A stretch of DNA of 64,000 nt, taken from Mycolicibacterium rhodesiae NBB3. GTDB taxonomy: Bacteria; Actinomycetota; Actinomycetes; Mycobacteriales; Mycobacteriaceae. Below are positions 1 to 7,707 of this stretch, in pieces. The translations under genes and the position numbers were made by a program. The stretch lies in contig NC_016604.1 of assembly GCF_000230895.2 (NCBI RefSeq), forward strand, positions 2,480,001 to 2,544,000, read 5' to 3'. The stretch's first letter is position 1; the number at the start of each line of letters is the position of its first letter. The notes below the pieces were generated by a model. It saw only the letters and a program-made list of their open reading frames with translations. It did not search any database and was not told where the DNA came from.

Positions 1-15
1 GCCGAACTGCCCGCG

Positions 16-930
16 GTGCTCGCGGATCATCCAGATGCCCCGGCAACAGGAGCGCGAGCCAGGCAGGTCGCGAGGGCGCGCGCGGTGGCGTCCTTGACCG
101 ACACCGGCATCGCGTTGATCGCAGGCCTGGCAGTGACTTCCGTGGTAGTCATTGCGGCGCTCACCGCCTGGTATGTCTCCGAGCGAGGCGGATTCGATTC
201 GCTGCCGGGTTATTCGCCGACGATCACCAGCGCGAGCATCTTCATCACGCTGACATTGGTGGTCGGACTGCTGCTCATTGCGGTGCAGGCGTATCGGGAT
301 CGTCAGATGCGCCGAGTGGTGGGCGTGCTGTGGGATGTCATCACGTTCTGGCCGCGCGCGAACCATCCGCTGACACCGCCGTGCTACGCCGAACGCACGG
401 TGCCCGAACTGCTGGAGCGTCTCCGAAGGCTGGTCGCAGAACCCGACACCCGCGTGGTGGTCGCAGCGCACAGCCAGGGCACGGTCATCGCGGCCGCAAC
501 GTTTTTGCAGCACGACGACGACAGCAGAGACCGCGTGGCGCTGCTGACGTTCGGTTCACCGCTGCGCCGGTTATACGCACGAAACTTCCCGGCCTACTTC
601 GGAACCGACGCCCTGCCGCGCTTGGCGAAGCTGCAGGAGGCGCGGTGGATCAACCTCTGGTCGCTGTCCGATCCGATCGGATCGTGGGTGAGCGACACGA
701 CCAACCGCAGCATGACGCAGGCACTGACCGATGTGGACTTTCGCGTGCTCGATGTCGAGTCGCTCGCGGCCGGACCAGGCGGCATCTATCCGCCGATATG
801 CGGCCACTCGGGATTCTGGGTCCGGCCCGAATTCTCGCAGGCGGTAGCCGAATTGGAGACGACGGTGACGCCCTCGGGCGTCGAGACCGACACCAGCGCA
901 GCGCCACCGCCATCTGAGAAGGCCTTGTAG
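16..930 (+). CDS. membrane-anchored lipase/alpha-beta hydrolase-like protein, possibly 5'-partial
   Basis: The frame is open from base 1, so the GTG at 16 is only the first visible start and the gene may begin left of the window. The product has two strong hydrophobic segments at about residues 30-53 and 72-91, followed by a soluble domain. In that domain a hydrophobic strand leads into A-H-S-Q-G-T (Ser153), which resembles the GxSxG nucleophile elbow of lipases with the first Gly replaced by Ala. This suggests a membrane-bound esterase or lipase facing one side of the membrane. No partner gene is visible and the substrate is unknown. The real-gene call is secure; the enzymatic call is inference from one motif. 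Confidence 0.6.
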   Translation: MLADHPDAPATGARARQVARARAVASLTDTGIALIAGLAVTSVVVIAALTAWYVSERGGFDSLPGYSPTITSASIFITLTLVVGLLLIAVQAYRDRQMRRVVGVLWDVITFWPRANHPLTPPCYAERTVPELLERLRRLVAEPDTRVVVAAHSQGTVIAAATFLQHDDDSRDRVALLTFGSPLRRLYARNFPAYFGTDALPRLAKLQEARWINLWSLSDPIGSWVSDTTNRSMTQALTDVDFRVLDVESLAAGPGGIYPPICGHSGFWVRPEFSQAVAELETTVTPSGVETDTSAAPPPSEKAL

Positions 931-934
931 ACCC

Positions 935-2329
935 TCACTTGCGGGGCGGGCGCAACACCTTCATCGCCAAACCCATGATCGGGGCGGGGATGCGATCCTT
1001 CGCCGAGAGCGCCGCGCTGCCGACCTGGGTCCGCACCGGTGTCCCGCGGCCGAACATGCGGTTGAACGGACCGCCGGAGGGTTCGAGGTCGAAGTGCAGC
1101 GGCGGCTTACCGTCAGCCGCACCGAGTGCGTTGGAGATCACGATACGCTGAATCTCGCTGGTGCCCTCGAAGATGGTGTAGAGCTTGGCATCCCGGTACC
1201 ACTTCTCGACGGGATGGTCCTTGATGTAACCCCAACCGCCCATGGTTTGTATCGCGCGCTCGGTGGTCTTCACTGCCACCTCGCTGGCCGCCAGCTTCGA
1301 CATCGATCCTTCGCCGCGTTCGAACGGGACTCCGCTTGCCGCCATCCATGAGGCCCGCCAGGTGAGCAACCGGGCCGCGTCGATCGCCGTCGCGAGATCG
1401 GCGAGCGGAAAAGCGATGCCCTGGTGGTCGATGATAGGCGCTCCGAACGCCTCACGTCGGTTGGCGTACTCGGTCGCGTATTCCATTGCAGCTCTGGCGA
1501 TCCCGAGAGCCTGTGCCGCTACCATCGGCCGCGTCTGCTCAAAGGTGCCGAGCGTGGCTGAACCGGAATGAGCCGCACCCTCGACGGCTTCGCGGGCCTT
1601 CGCGAGTTTATGGTCCAGCTTGTCCTGTCCGCCGAGCAGGTTCGCCGCGGGAACCCGGACGTCGTTGAACTTCAACTCCGCAGTGTGCGACGCGCGGCAA
1701 CCCATCTTGTCGAGCTTGCGAACCATCTCCAGGCCCGGGGTCCCACCGGGCACGACGAACAACGCCTGTCCTTTGTGCCCGAGATCCTGGTCGACGACGG
1801 CATTGACGACGTGAACGTTGGCGATGCCGCCATTTCCGATCCACATCTTGTGGCCGTTGATGATCCAGTCGGCGTCCGGTCCCGACCCGTCGCGGCGGGC
1901 GGTGGTGCGCAGGTTGCGTACGTCGCTGCCGCCCTCTGGCTCGGAGATGGCCAGCGCGGCCAACTTCAGATCGCCCGGCGTTCCGAAGCATTCGGGCGCC
2001 CACTCCAGCATTTGCTCAGGAGACGCGGCCTGACCTATCGCCGACAGCGCCAACGCGGGCATCACCACAGCCAGGCCGATTCCGGCGCAGCCCCAGAACA
2101 GCTCCTCCATGAACATGGGCAGGGAAAGCCCTGTGGGATCGCCGATCAGGTCGCGGTAGAACAGCGGACTGTAGAAACCCTGGTTCGCTGCCTCCTCGAG
2201 TACCGGCCACGGAAACTCCTGGCGCTGGTCGTACTCGGCGGCGACCGGACGGATGATCTGCTCGGCGAATTCGTGGGTGCGGCGCGCGAGGTCGTGCTGT
2301 GCCGCGGTTGGGGTGATATCGAAGCTCAT
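935..2329 (-). CDS. acyl-CoA dehydrogenase (FadE family)
   Basis: An FAD-dependent enzyme predicted to oxidise an acyl-CoA thioester to the 2,3-enoyl-CoA in beta-oxidation or sterol side-chain degradation. Length is 464 residues, a little longer than the roughly 380-400 of short/medium-chain enzymes. The C-terminal block YTIFEGTSEIQRI carries the Glu that serves as catalytic base in medium-chain enzymes, and the mid-region SEPEGGSDV matches the flavin/substrate-binding loop. The ATG at 2329 is chosen because GAAGG lies just upstream and the ACAD fold starts directly after it; 28 extra upstream codons in the same frame look non-coding. A 60-residue tail after the last helix is unassigned. The acyl substrate cannot be told from sequence. 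Confidence 0.9.
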   Translation of the reverse strand: MSFDITPTAAQHDLARRTHEFAEQIIRPVAAEYDQRQEFPWPVLEEAANQGFYSPLFYRDLIGDPTGLSLPMFMEELFWGCAGIGLAVVMPALALSAIGQAASPEQMLEWAPECFGTPGDLKLAALAISEPEGGSDVRNLRTTARRDGSGPDADWIINGHKMWIGNGGIANVHVVNAVVDQDLGHKGQALFVVPGGTPGLEMVRKLDKMGCRASHTAELKFNDVRVPAANLLGGQDKLDHKLAKAREAVEGAAHSGSATLGTFEQTRPMVAAQALGIARAAMEYATEYANRREAFGAPIIDHQGIAFPLADLATAIDAARLLTWRASWMAASGVPFERGEGSMSKLAASEVAVKTTERAIQTMGGWGYIKDHPVEKWYRDAKLYTIFEGTSEIQRIVISNALGAADGKPPLHFDLEPSGGPFNRMFGRGTPVRTQVGSAALSAKDRIPAPIMGLAMKVLRPPRK

Positions 2330-2414
2330 AGGACCTTCGGTTAGCCACCCGGCCCTACTCCGAAACACTTGTTCACCGAAATCCCGGTTAACCCAGTCGA
2401 CTGACAGGAACAAG

Positions 2415-2431
2415 CCCCCGGATGCCGGGGG
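2415..2431 (-). terminator. GC hairpin downstream of the small secreted-protein gene
   Basis: CCCCCGG-ATG-CCGGGGG is a perfect 7-bp stem with a 3-nt loop. On the minus strand it lies about 50 nt after the stop of the secreted-protein gene and before the start of the acyl-CoA dehydrogenase gene; the following minus-strand bases are T-rich but do not form a long U-tract. It probably insulates the two genes. Confidence 0.5.
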
Positions 2432-2480
2432 AGCACCGCGGGGGCCTGCAGGGTGAGGGCTGAACGTGAGTGCCGCGTCG

Positions 2481-2780
2481 TTACTTGACGTCGACGTACA
2501 CCGTCTTGTTGAGGAGCGTGGTGCTCAGGTCATCCCCCGGTCGACTGTGATCGGTCCGGCTGTAGCTCTGCCCTGGACGCACTGCAACGACGCTGGCGCT
2601 TTCAAGCGGCGCATTGCCGATGCGATTGACGATGACCGTGTACCCCTGTGCCTGGAGATCGCTGATCGTGTCCTGCGCGTTCCCGGGCCCCGACGGCGCG
2701 GCCGAAGCCGGCGCAGCCATTCCGAGGAAAGCGGCCGTTAGTGCACTCGCGGCGACGGTGGCGAATCCAAACTTCTTCAT
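2481..2780 (-). CDS. small secreted protein
   Basis: A 99-residue protein with a clean Sec signal peptide: MKK start, hydrophobic core at residues 5-20 and an A-S-A cleavage site near residue 24. The mature part of about 75 residues has no cysteine and carries the segment SDLQAQGYTVIVNRIG, a pattern I associate with a family of small exported mycobacterial proteins of unknown function. The ATG at 2780 is preferred over an in-frame upstream start at 2828, because the extra 16 residues are an R/K-rich stretch that would spoil the signal peptide. It is divergent from the next gene; 220 bp of shared upstream DNA (2781-3000) shows no motif I can name. Confidence 0.8.
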   Translation of the reverse strand: MKKFGFATVAASALTAAFLGMAAPASAAPSGPGNAQDTISDLQAQGYTVIVNRIGNAPLESASVVAVRPGQSYSRTDHSRPGDDLSTTLLNKTVYVDVK

Positions 2781-3000
2781 CTTTCGTGCCTTCTTCTTTC
2801 TTGCTTTTCGTATGTCGAGCCGTGGCATGTGTCGCGGTTCGTGCTGCAGCTGATCTTGTAAACCTGGTGGTCAGAGTTTTAATTCCGGTGGCAGTAATTG
2901 GTTGTCAGCTGGCAGGAATTGCACTGGGGAGAGTCGGAATGGCCCACATTCGTCGTTCGTGATTGGACCACCCGAGGCCCTATCAGCACACTGGTAGCCG

Positions 3001-3531
3001 ATGAAGATCGCCGGGCTGCGGTTGCGCCAACGCGACGGAGTCACATGTGGTCCGTCGGTCGCTCTGATGGCCGGCGCCGTGCTCGATCCGGCCCGCTATG
3101 CGGCGTTGGCCGACCCCGATTCAGGGGCCGCGCTGTTCGCGGCGGAGCAGCTGCGCGTGCACGCCGACGTCAACCGGGTCTGGCCGCGGCGGCTCGGCAC
3201 CACTCCGTGGGGGATGGCCAGAGCGCTCACCGCGATGGGGGCGACGGCGGGGGTCTGCTACCGCTGGCGGCTGTTCCGCGGCCGTCGCGACAGCCTGGCG
3301 GACGTGGTGGCGGCGGTCCGGCGCGGGCGCCCGGTGGCAATGCTTCTCAGGCAGGTCGTCCCCCGGCACTGGGTGCTGATCGTGGACGCGGCCGACGACA
3401 CGTTGAGCTGCTACGAACCGTCCTCGGGGGAGGTGCGACCCGTCGATATCGCCGCCATCCGGGAGTCGCGACTGGCCGGGCTGGGCTTCCCGCGCCCGTT
3501 TGTGTTCGTCTTACCGCATTCGAACGTATGA
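3001..3531 (+). CDS. peptidase C39-like protein
   Basis: A 176-residue protein that starts with the D-G-V-T-C-G-P-S block typical of the nucleophile Cys of C39-like papain-fold proteins (Cys16). The matching His-containing strand is RHWVLIVDA (His about 122), followed by a strand ending in P-F-V-F-V. There is no signal peptide or ABC-transporter domain, so it is not a bacteriocin processing transporter but a free-standing C39-like protein. The ATG at 3001 is the first start. Its last codons overlap a LexA-like box that belongs to the next ORF. Protease activity is inferred, and the substrate is unknown. Confidence 0.75.
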   Translation: MKIAGLRLRQRDGVTCGPSVALMAGAVLDPARYAALADPDSGAALFAAEQLRVHADVNRVWPRRLGTTPWGMARALTAMGATAGVCYRWRLFRGRRDSLADVVAAVRRGRPVAMLLRQVVPRHWVLIVDAADDTLSCYEPSSGEVRPVDIAAIRESRLAGLGFPRPFVFVLPHSNV

Positions 3532-3535
3532 TCGA
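3520..3535. promoter_or_regulatory. LexA/SOS-like box before the 102-residue ORF
   Basis: TCGAACGTATGATCGA matches the mycobacterial LexA consensus TCGAAC-N4-GTTCGA at 11 of 12 fixed positions. It overlaps the stop of the C39-like gene and ends three bases before the GTG at 3539. A second box lies 570 bp away at 4090-4105. Confidence 0.55.
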
Positions 3536-3538
3536 ACG

Positions 3539-3847
3539 GTGGGCGAGCTCCAGTCGATCGGATACAACGGGCAGCCCACAGCGCAGGCGTTCCGTCGGGT
3601 GGACCCGCCGATCTCTGTGCTCGTCGATCTCGCGGCGGTGTTTCCGCGCGAGCCGCATCGAACCGGTGGTTACAACCCGGCCGGTCTGCAGTTGCATTCG
3701 GTCGTCGAGGGCAGGTTGTCGTGCTGGGGCACCTGCGAGCAGGGCTACTGGTGGGGTCTGGTCACCTACGAGATCGCCTACGGCGCCCGTCGAAAGGCGG
3801 TGACGCATTGGATCCCGGCGTGGACACTCAAGCGTAAAGCCGATTAG
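3539..3847 (+). CDS. conserved-looking small protein, SOS box at its start
   Basis: A 102-residue protein beginning VGELQSIGYNG. It is rich in Trp, Gly and Tyr in its second half (C-W-G-T-C-E-Q-G-Y-W-W-G) and has a C-x3-C pair that could bind metal. I do not recognise a family. The GTG at 3539 is preferred over a start at 3500 because the latter overlaps the preceding gene by 32 nt. The LexA-like box at 3520-3535 sits directly on the presumed promoter or start region, which suggests DNA-damage induction, possibly from a leaderless transcript. The next gene is convergent and also carries a LexA-like box. Confidence 0.6.
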   Translation: MGELQSIGYNGQPTAQAFRRVDPPISVLVDLAAVFPREPHRTGGYNPAGLQLHSVVEGRLSCWGTCEQGYWWGLVTYEIAYGARRKAVTHWIPAWTLKRKAD

Positions 3848-3889
3848 CGGACACCGTAGGTATCCATCCGCGCGTGCTGAACTCCCCGC

Positions 3890-4099
3890 TCATGCCGACA
3901 CCCGAGGTGCCGTCATGATGAGCCGGCCCTTCAGGCTGCGCTGCAACGCAACCAACTTCTGATCCAGCTTGTCCAACCGTGCGAGCAGCGCCTGACTGTC
4001 GGCACGCGACAACGTCTCCAACGGGAACACCCCGACTGCTCGGCAGCCGCCTTCTATCGCTTCCAGCGCTTCGACGAGCGCCTCCTTATCCGAACGCAT
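3890..4099 (-). CDS. orphan N-terminal module of a 13E12/DUF222-type protein
   Basis: A 69-residue protein starting MRSDKEALVEALEAIEGG and containing L-E-T-L-S..D-S-Q-A-L-L-A-R-L-D-K-L. This is the pattern of the first helices of mycobacterial 13E12-repeat (DUF222) HNH nucleases, which are normally 400-500 residues long. Only that first helical segment is present; the rest of DUF222 and the HNH domain are absent and the frame ends at a normal stop. The start ATG lies inside a LexA-like box, as I remember for full-length 13E12 genes. It may be a decayed copy or a small stand-alone helical protein. Confidence 0.6.
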   Translation of the reverse strand: MRSDKEALVEALEAIEGGCRAVGVFPLETLSRADSQALLARLDKLDQKLVALQRSLKGRLIMTAPRVSA

Positions 4100-4105
4100 G
4101 TTCGA
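4090..4105. promoter_or_regulatory. LexA/SOS-like box overlapping the DUF222-like start codon
   Basis: CCGAACGCATGTTCGA matches TCGAAC-N4-GTTCGA except for the first base. On the minus strand the ATG of the 69-residue ORF lies in the spacer and right arm of the box. Confidence 0.7.
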
Positions 4106-4150
4106 ATAATACCTCCGCTTTCCGACACGTGACGGAAGGCGTCGACAGGC

Positions 4151-4633
4151 TCAGGCCTCGTGCCCAGGCTCCAGATCGCGGACATCGGCGAAGGTCACCA
4201 GCTGGTCGAACTTCTCGGGGGCGTCTCCGGCAATCGGCTCGAGCAGATGCCCGATGTGGTCTCCGAGCTCGTAACGACCGAGCACCTCACCGACGAACCA
4301 CCCCGCCGCGTCGTCGAGGATCGGCAGCCCACGCAGACCCTCATGCCACTCACAGCGACTGAACTTGTCCACGCGATCGCCGGTCTCGCTGCCGAACAGC
4401 CGCGCCAGTTCGCGGTGCGTCCGCGGCAGCAGATGGACGGCCAGATGCGTGGCGTTCTGGGCGACACGGTAGGTCTGGTTCTTGTTCGACAGTCCGACGA
4501 GAAACCGCGGCGGTCCGATGCTGACCTGACTGGTGAACCCCACCAGGCAACCCGCCCGTTTGTCGCCGGCGCTTGTGGTGACGACGTACATGGGATAGTC
4601 CAGCATTGAGACCAGCTTCTCGAAGGCTTCCAT
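4151..4633 (-). CDS. flavin reductase-like (FMN-binding) protein
   Basis: A 160-residue single-domain protein of the flavin reductase/FMN-binding split-barrel type. Typical signatures are the N-terminal YPMYVVTT strand, G-F-T-S-Q-V-S (the FMN-phosphate loop) and P-P-R-F-L-V-G-L-S-N-K-N. These enzymes use NAD(P)H to reduce free flavin for partner monooxygenases, or bind FMN/F420 themselves. No two-component monooxygenase gene is adjacent, so the partner is unknown. It is divergent from the next gene across about 26 bp. Confidence 0.8.
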   Translation of the reverse strand: MEAFEKLVSMLDYPMYVVTTSAGDKRAGCLVGFTSQVSIGPPRFLVGLSNKNQTYRVAQNATHLAVHLLPRTHRELARLFGSETGDRVDKFSRCEWHEGLRGLPILDDAAGWFVGEVLGRYELGDHIGHLLEPIAGDAPEKFDQLVTFADVRDLEPGHEA

Positions 4634-4659
4634 CGCTATCCCGTCGCTAGTGTTGAGGC

Positions 4660-5118
4660 ATGGCCAGAAAGTACGCGACCTCCGACGCCGTCGATCTGCC
4701 CGAATTGCTCGAGTTCATCAGACCGCGACATCACTTGGTACTCACAACGTTTCGATCGGACGGATCGTTGCAGAGTTCGCCGGTGACCGGCGGCGTGGAT
4801 GATCAAGGTCGCATTGTGATCTCCAGCTATCCGCAGCGAGCCAAGTCCGCCAACATCCGGCGCACCCCACGCGCCAGCATCACCGTGCTCTCCGAGGACT
4901 TCAACGGACCCTACGTGCAGGTCGACGGGGATGCCGAGGTGATCGACCTGCCGGACGCCGTCGAGCCGCTGGTCGATTACTTCCGCGCCATCTCCGGAGA
5001 GCATCCCGACTGGGACGAGTACCGGCAAGCGATGGTGGACCAGGGCAAGTGCCTGATCCGAGTGACGCCCACGCGGTGGGGGCCGGTGGCGACGGGTGGC
5101 TTCCCGCCGCCACAGTAG
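4660..5118 (+). CDS. PNPOx-fold F420/FMN-dependent oxidoreductase family protein
   Basis: A 152-residue split-barrel protein. The strand LVLTTFRSDGSLQSSPV and the following I-V-I-S-S-Y-P-Q-R-A-K-S-A-N-I-R-R segment match the cofactor-phosphate binding region of the pyridoxamine-phosphate-oxidase-like, mycobacterial F420-dependent group. The Lys/Arg-rich motif after the second strand is typical of F420-dependent members. The substrate is unknown. The ATG at 4660 fits family length. Confidence 0.75.
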   Translation: MARKYATSDAVDLPELLEFIRPRHHLVLTTFRSDGSLQSSPVTGGVDDQGRIVISSYPQRAKSANIRRTPRASITVLSEDFNGPYVQVDGDAEVIDLPDAVEPLVDYFRAISGEHPDWDEYRQAMVDQGKCLIRVTPTRWGPVATGGFPPPQ

Positions 5119-5127
5119 CGGTAGCAC

Positions 5128-5523
5128 TCAGCCGTCCAGGTCCAGTACGACAGAACCCGCGGGGTCGGCGCGAAACGTGCCGCTTCCGGTCGCGCCGGCG
5201 AGTTCGCCGGTGCCCGACACGACGCGTATGACCGCCGTCGCGACACCGTCGGTGAATTTGCCGTCGTGCATGAGGACCAGGCCCCCACGCCGGCCGCCGA
5301 CGATTCCGGTGACGTGCTCGACGCCGACATACGTTGCGGATTTGTCCGGCGCGTAGGCCATCAGCCACTTGGTCGTCGAGGTGGCGTCGATGTCTCCGGA
5401 GTACCGCTTCTTCACCAGCGCCTCGGTGAGCTTGGTCTCCTCATCACCTTCTGAGTCGCCGTCCTCGAACGGTGTCTCGTCCCAGCTGGCGATCTCGAAC
5501 AACGCGTTTATTTGGGTGGTCAT
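5128..5523 (-). CDS. DUF3224-family protein
   Basis: A 131-residue protein with an acidic N-terminal third (E-D-G-D-S-E-G-D-E-E) and the segments Y-S-G-D-I-D-A-T-S and G-S-G-T-F-R-A-D that I associate with DUF3224, a small beta-barrel family of unknown function (allene-oxide-cyclase-like barrel in related structures). It has no signal peptide. It is convergent with the upstream gene and divergent from the MMP operon promoter. Confidence 0.7.
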   Translation of the reverse strand: MTTQINALFEIASWDETPFEDGDSEGDEETKLTEALVKKRYSGDIDATSTTKWLMAYAPDKSATYVGVEHVTGIVGGRRGGLVLMHDGKFTDGVATAVIRVVSGTGELAGATGSGTFRADPAGSVVLDLDG

Positions 5524-5615
5524 CCCCGGTGATTACCCCTCGGGGAGGTCTCGGAATCGACAGGCCGAAGAGCGCGGGTGGCGCCGTATGTGGTAGTCAA
5601 AGCAGTACGGACGCG

Positions 5616-5660
5616 TTGCGTCCGATAGCTAGTCAAACTATAGTCTGGACACATGTCCAG
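5616..5660 (+). promoter_or_regulatory. promoter with palindromic operator before the MMP cluster
   Basis: A vegetative-type promoter TTGCGT (5616-5621), a 17-bp spacer and TATAGT (5639-5644) are followed at once by the perfect inverted repeat CTGGACA-CA-TGTCCAG (5645-5660). The operator would cover the transcription start near 5651, an arrangement suited to repression. The same GGACA-NN-TGTCC core occurs before the TetR gene at 9511-9524. Confidence 0.75.
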
Positions 5661-5746
5661 AAAGGTTCGGAGTCTTTGAGTGACACGATATGTCCTGCTC
5701 ACCGGGCCTGGATGTGTCCGTCTGCGCGCATCGGCATGAGTTGAAC

Positions 5747-6982
5747 ATGCGCATTGCACTGCTGTCGTACCGGAGCAAAACCCATTGCGGAGGGCAAGGG
5801 GTCTATGTCCGCCACCTCTCGCGCGGCCTCGTGGAACTCGGCCATGACGTCGAGGTGTTTTCGGGGCAGCCGTACCCCGGTGGCCTCGATCCGCGGGTGC
5901 GCCTGACCAAGGTGCCCAGCCTCGACCTCTACCGCGAGCCCGACCCGTTCCGCATTCCCTGGCCGAACGAGATCAAGACGAGCATCGACCTGCGCGAGTT
6001 GCTGACCACCTGGACAGCGGGCTTCCCGGAGCCGAAGACGTTCAGTCTGCGCGCCGCGCGTCTGCTGGCCGAGCGCCTCGACGAATTCGACGTGGTGCAC
6101 GACAACCAGTGCCTCGGCTCCGGTCTGCTGAAGATCGCCGATCTAGGCCTGCCGGTCGTGGCGACCGTGCACCACCCGATCACCCGCGATCGCGTGCTGG
6201 ACGTGTCGGCGGCGAAGTGGTGGCGCAAGCCGTTGGTGCGGCGCTGGTACGGCTTCGCCGAGATGCAGAAGGATGTCGCCCGGCGAATCCCCGAGCTGTT
6301 GACCGTCTCGTCCACATCGGCCGCCGATATCGCCGAGGACTTCGGGGTGTCGCCCGACCAGCTGCGCGTCGTGCCTCTCGGTGTGGACACCGAACTGTTC
6401 AAACCCGCCGAGCGTCGGGTGCGGAACCGCATCATCGCGATCGCCAGTGCCGACGTGCCCCTCAAGGGCGTCGCCCATCTGCTGAACGCCGTCGCACGCC
6501 TGCGCGTCGAACGTGACCTGGAACTGCAACTCGTCGCCAAGCTCGAGCCCAACGGGCCGACCGAGAAGCTGATCGCGGAGCTGGGTATCTCCGACATCGT
6601 GCACAGCTCCAGCGGGCTGACCGACGCCGAACTCGCCGACCTGTTGGCGTCGGCTGAAGTCGCTTGCATCCCTTCGCTTTACGAGGGTTTTTCACTGCCT
6701 GCCGTGGAAGCGATGGCCAGTGGCACGCCTATCGTCGCGAGCCGCGCGGGCGCGCTGCCCGAGGTGGTCGGCGTCGACGGCGAATGCGCCCGGTTGGTCA
6801 CGCCCGCCGACGTCGACGAGCTGACCAGGGTGCTCGGCGAACTTCTCGACTCGCCGATCGAGCGGGGTCGACTCGGGGCCAACGGGCGCCAGCGCGCGCT
6901 CGACGTGTTCAGTTGGGAATCCGTTGCCGCACAGACGGTTGCGGTGTACGAGCAGGCACGTGAGCGGGTTGCGAAATGCTGA
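5747..6982 (+). CDS. manT: GT4 glycosyltransferase, probable MMP mannosyltransferase ManT
   Basis: A 411-residue retaining GT-B glycosyltransferase. The N-terminal Rossmann domain starts MRIALLSYRSKTHCGGQG, where GGQG is the acceptor/phosphate loop. The C-terminal domain carries P-L-G-V-D-T-E-L-F-K-P and the GT4 E-x7-E motif EGFSLPAVE, which binds the nucleotide sugar. With two methyltransferases and an (alpha/alpha) barrel protein next door, this matches the cluster I remember for 3-O-methylmannose polysaccharide in rapid growers, where ManT adds alpha-1,4-mannose from GDP-mannose. The ATG at 5747 fits the family N-terminus better than the in-frame 5690 start. It overlaps the next gene by 7 nt. 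Confidence 0.8.
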   Translation: MRIALLSYRSKTHCGGQGVYVRHLSRGLVELGHDVEVFSGQPYPGGLDPRVRLTKVPSLDLYREPDPFRIPWPNEIKTSIDLRELLTTWTAGFPEPKTFSLRAARLLAERLDEFDVVHDNQCLGSGLLKIADLGLPVVATVHHPITRDRVLDVSAAKWWRKPLVRRWYGFAEMQKDVARRIPELLTVSSTSAADIAEDFGVSPDQLRVVPLGVDTELFKPAERRVRNRIIAIASADVPLKGVAHLLNAVARLRVERDLELQLVAKLEPNGPTEKLIAELGISDIVHSSSGLTDAELADLLASAEVACIPSLYEGFSLPAVEAMASGTPIVASRAGALPEVVGVDGECARLVTPADVDELTRVLGELLDSPIERGRLGANGRQRALDVFSWESVAAQTVAVYEQARERVAKC

Positions 6983-7707
6983 CTGTCGACTATGACCGGC
7001 TCGGTGTCGGCGCCGGCACGAAGGTGATCGACGTCGGCTGCGGTGCCGGCAGGCACACCTTCGAGGCCTATCGCCGCGGCGCCGACGTCGTCGGCTTCGA
7101 TCAGAACGTCGCCGATCTCAACGACGTCGATGAGATCTTGCAGGCGATGAAGGAGAAGGGCGAGGTGCCCGCTTCCGCGAAGGCTCAGGTGGTCAAGGGT
7201 GATGCCCTCGAGTTGCCCTACGCCGACGGCACTTTCGACTGCGTCATCGCATCGGAGATCCTCGAGCATGTGCCCGAAGACGACAGGGCGATCTCAGAAC
7301 TGGTTCGCGTGCTCAAACCAGGTGGCTCGCTGGCGATCACGGTGCCGCGCTGGCTGCCCGAGAAGGTGTGCTGGATCCTGTCCGACGAGTACCACGCCAA
7401 CGAGGGCGGGCACATTCGGATCTACAAGGCCGACGCACTGCGCGACAAGGTCCTCGCTCACGGTCTGAAACTCACCGACACCCATCACGCACATGCATTG
7501 CACGCGCCGTACTGGTGGCTGAAATGCGCTGTCGGAACCGAGAAGTCGGATCATCCGGCGGTGACGGCTTATCACAAGCTGTTGGTGTGGGACATGATGA
7601 GCCGTCCCTGGCTCACGCGGACGGCGGAGTCGGTGCTGAACCCGCTGATCGGCAAGAGCGTCGCGATGTATTTCGAGAAGCCGGTGGTGTCCGTTGCTGT
7701 CTCCTAA
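6976..7707 (+). CDS. meT3: class I SAM methyltransferase, probable MMP methyltransferase MeT3
   Basis: A 243-residue methyltransferase with motif I V-I-D-V-G-C-G-A-G, an acidic loop F-D-Q-N after strand 2 and a methyltransferase-11 type post-motif (D-C-V-I-A-S-E-I-L-E-H-V-P). Start and stop overlap both neighbours, so translation is probably coupled. In the MMP cluster this gene is expected to put the 3-O-methyl groups on mannose; the assignment rests on gene order, not on residues that read out regiospecificity. Confidence 0.75.
   Translation: MLTVDYDRLGVGAGTKVIDVGCGAGRHTFEAYRRGADVVGFDQNVADLNDVDEILQAMKEKGEVPASAKAQVVKGDALELPYADGTFDCVIASEILEHVPEDDRAISELVRVLKPGGSLAITVPRWLPEKVCWILSDEYHANEGGHIRIYKADALRDKVLAHGLKLTDTHHAHALHAPYWWLKCAVGTEKSDHPAVTAYHKLLVWDMMSRPWLTRTAESVLNPLIGKSVAMYFEKPVVSVAVS

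Noticed and set aside
2898..3803. A 301-residue plus-strand frame over the C39-like gene
   Set aside because: It covers two better frames, is Arg/Gly/Ser-rich and lacks motifs. The C39-like and 102-residue genes explain the coding signal.
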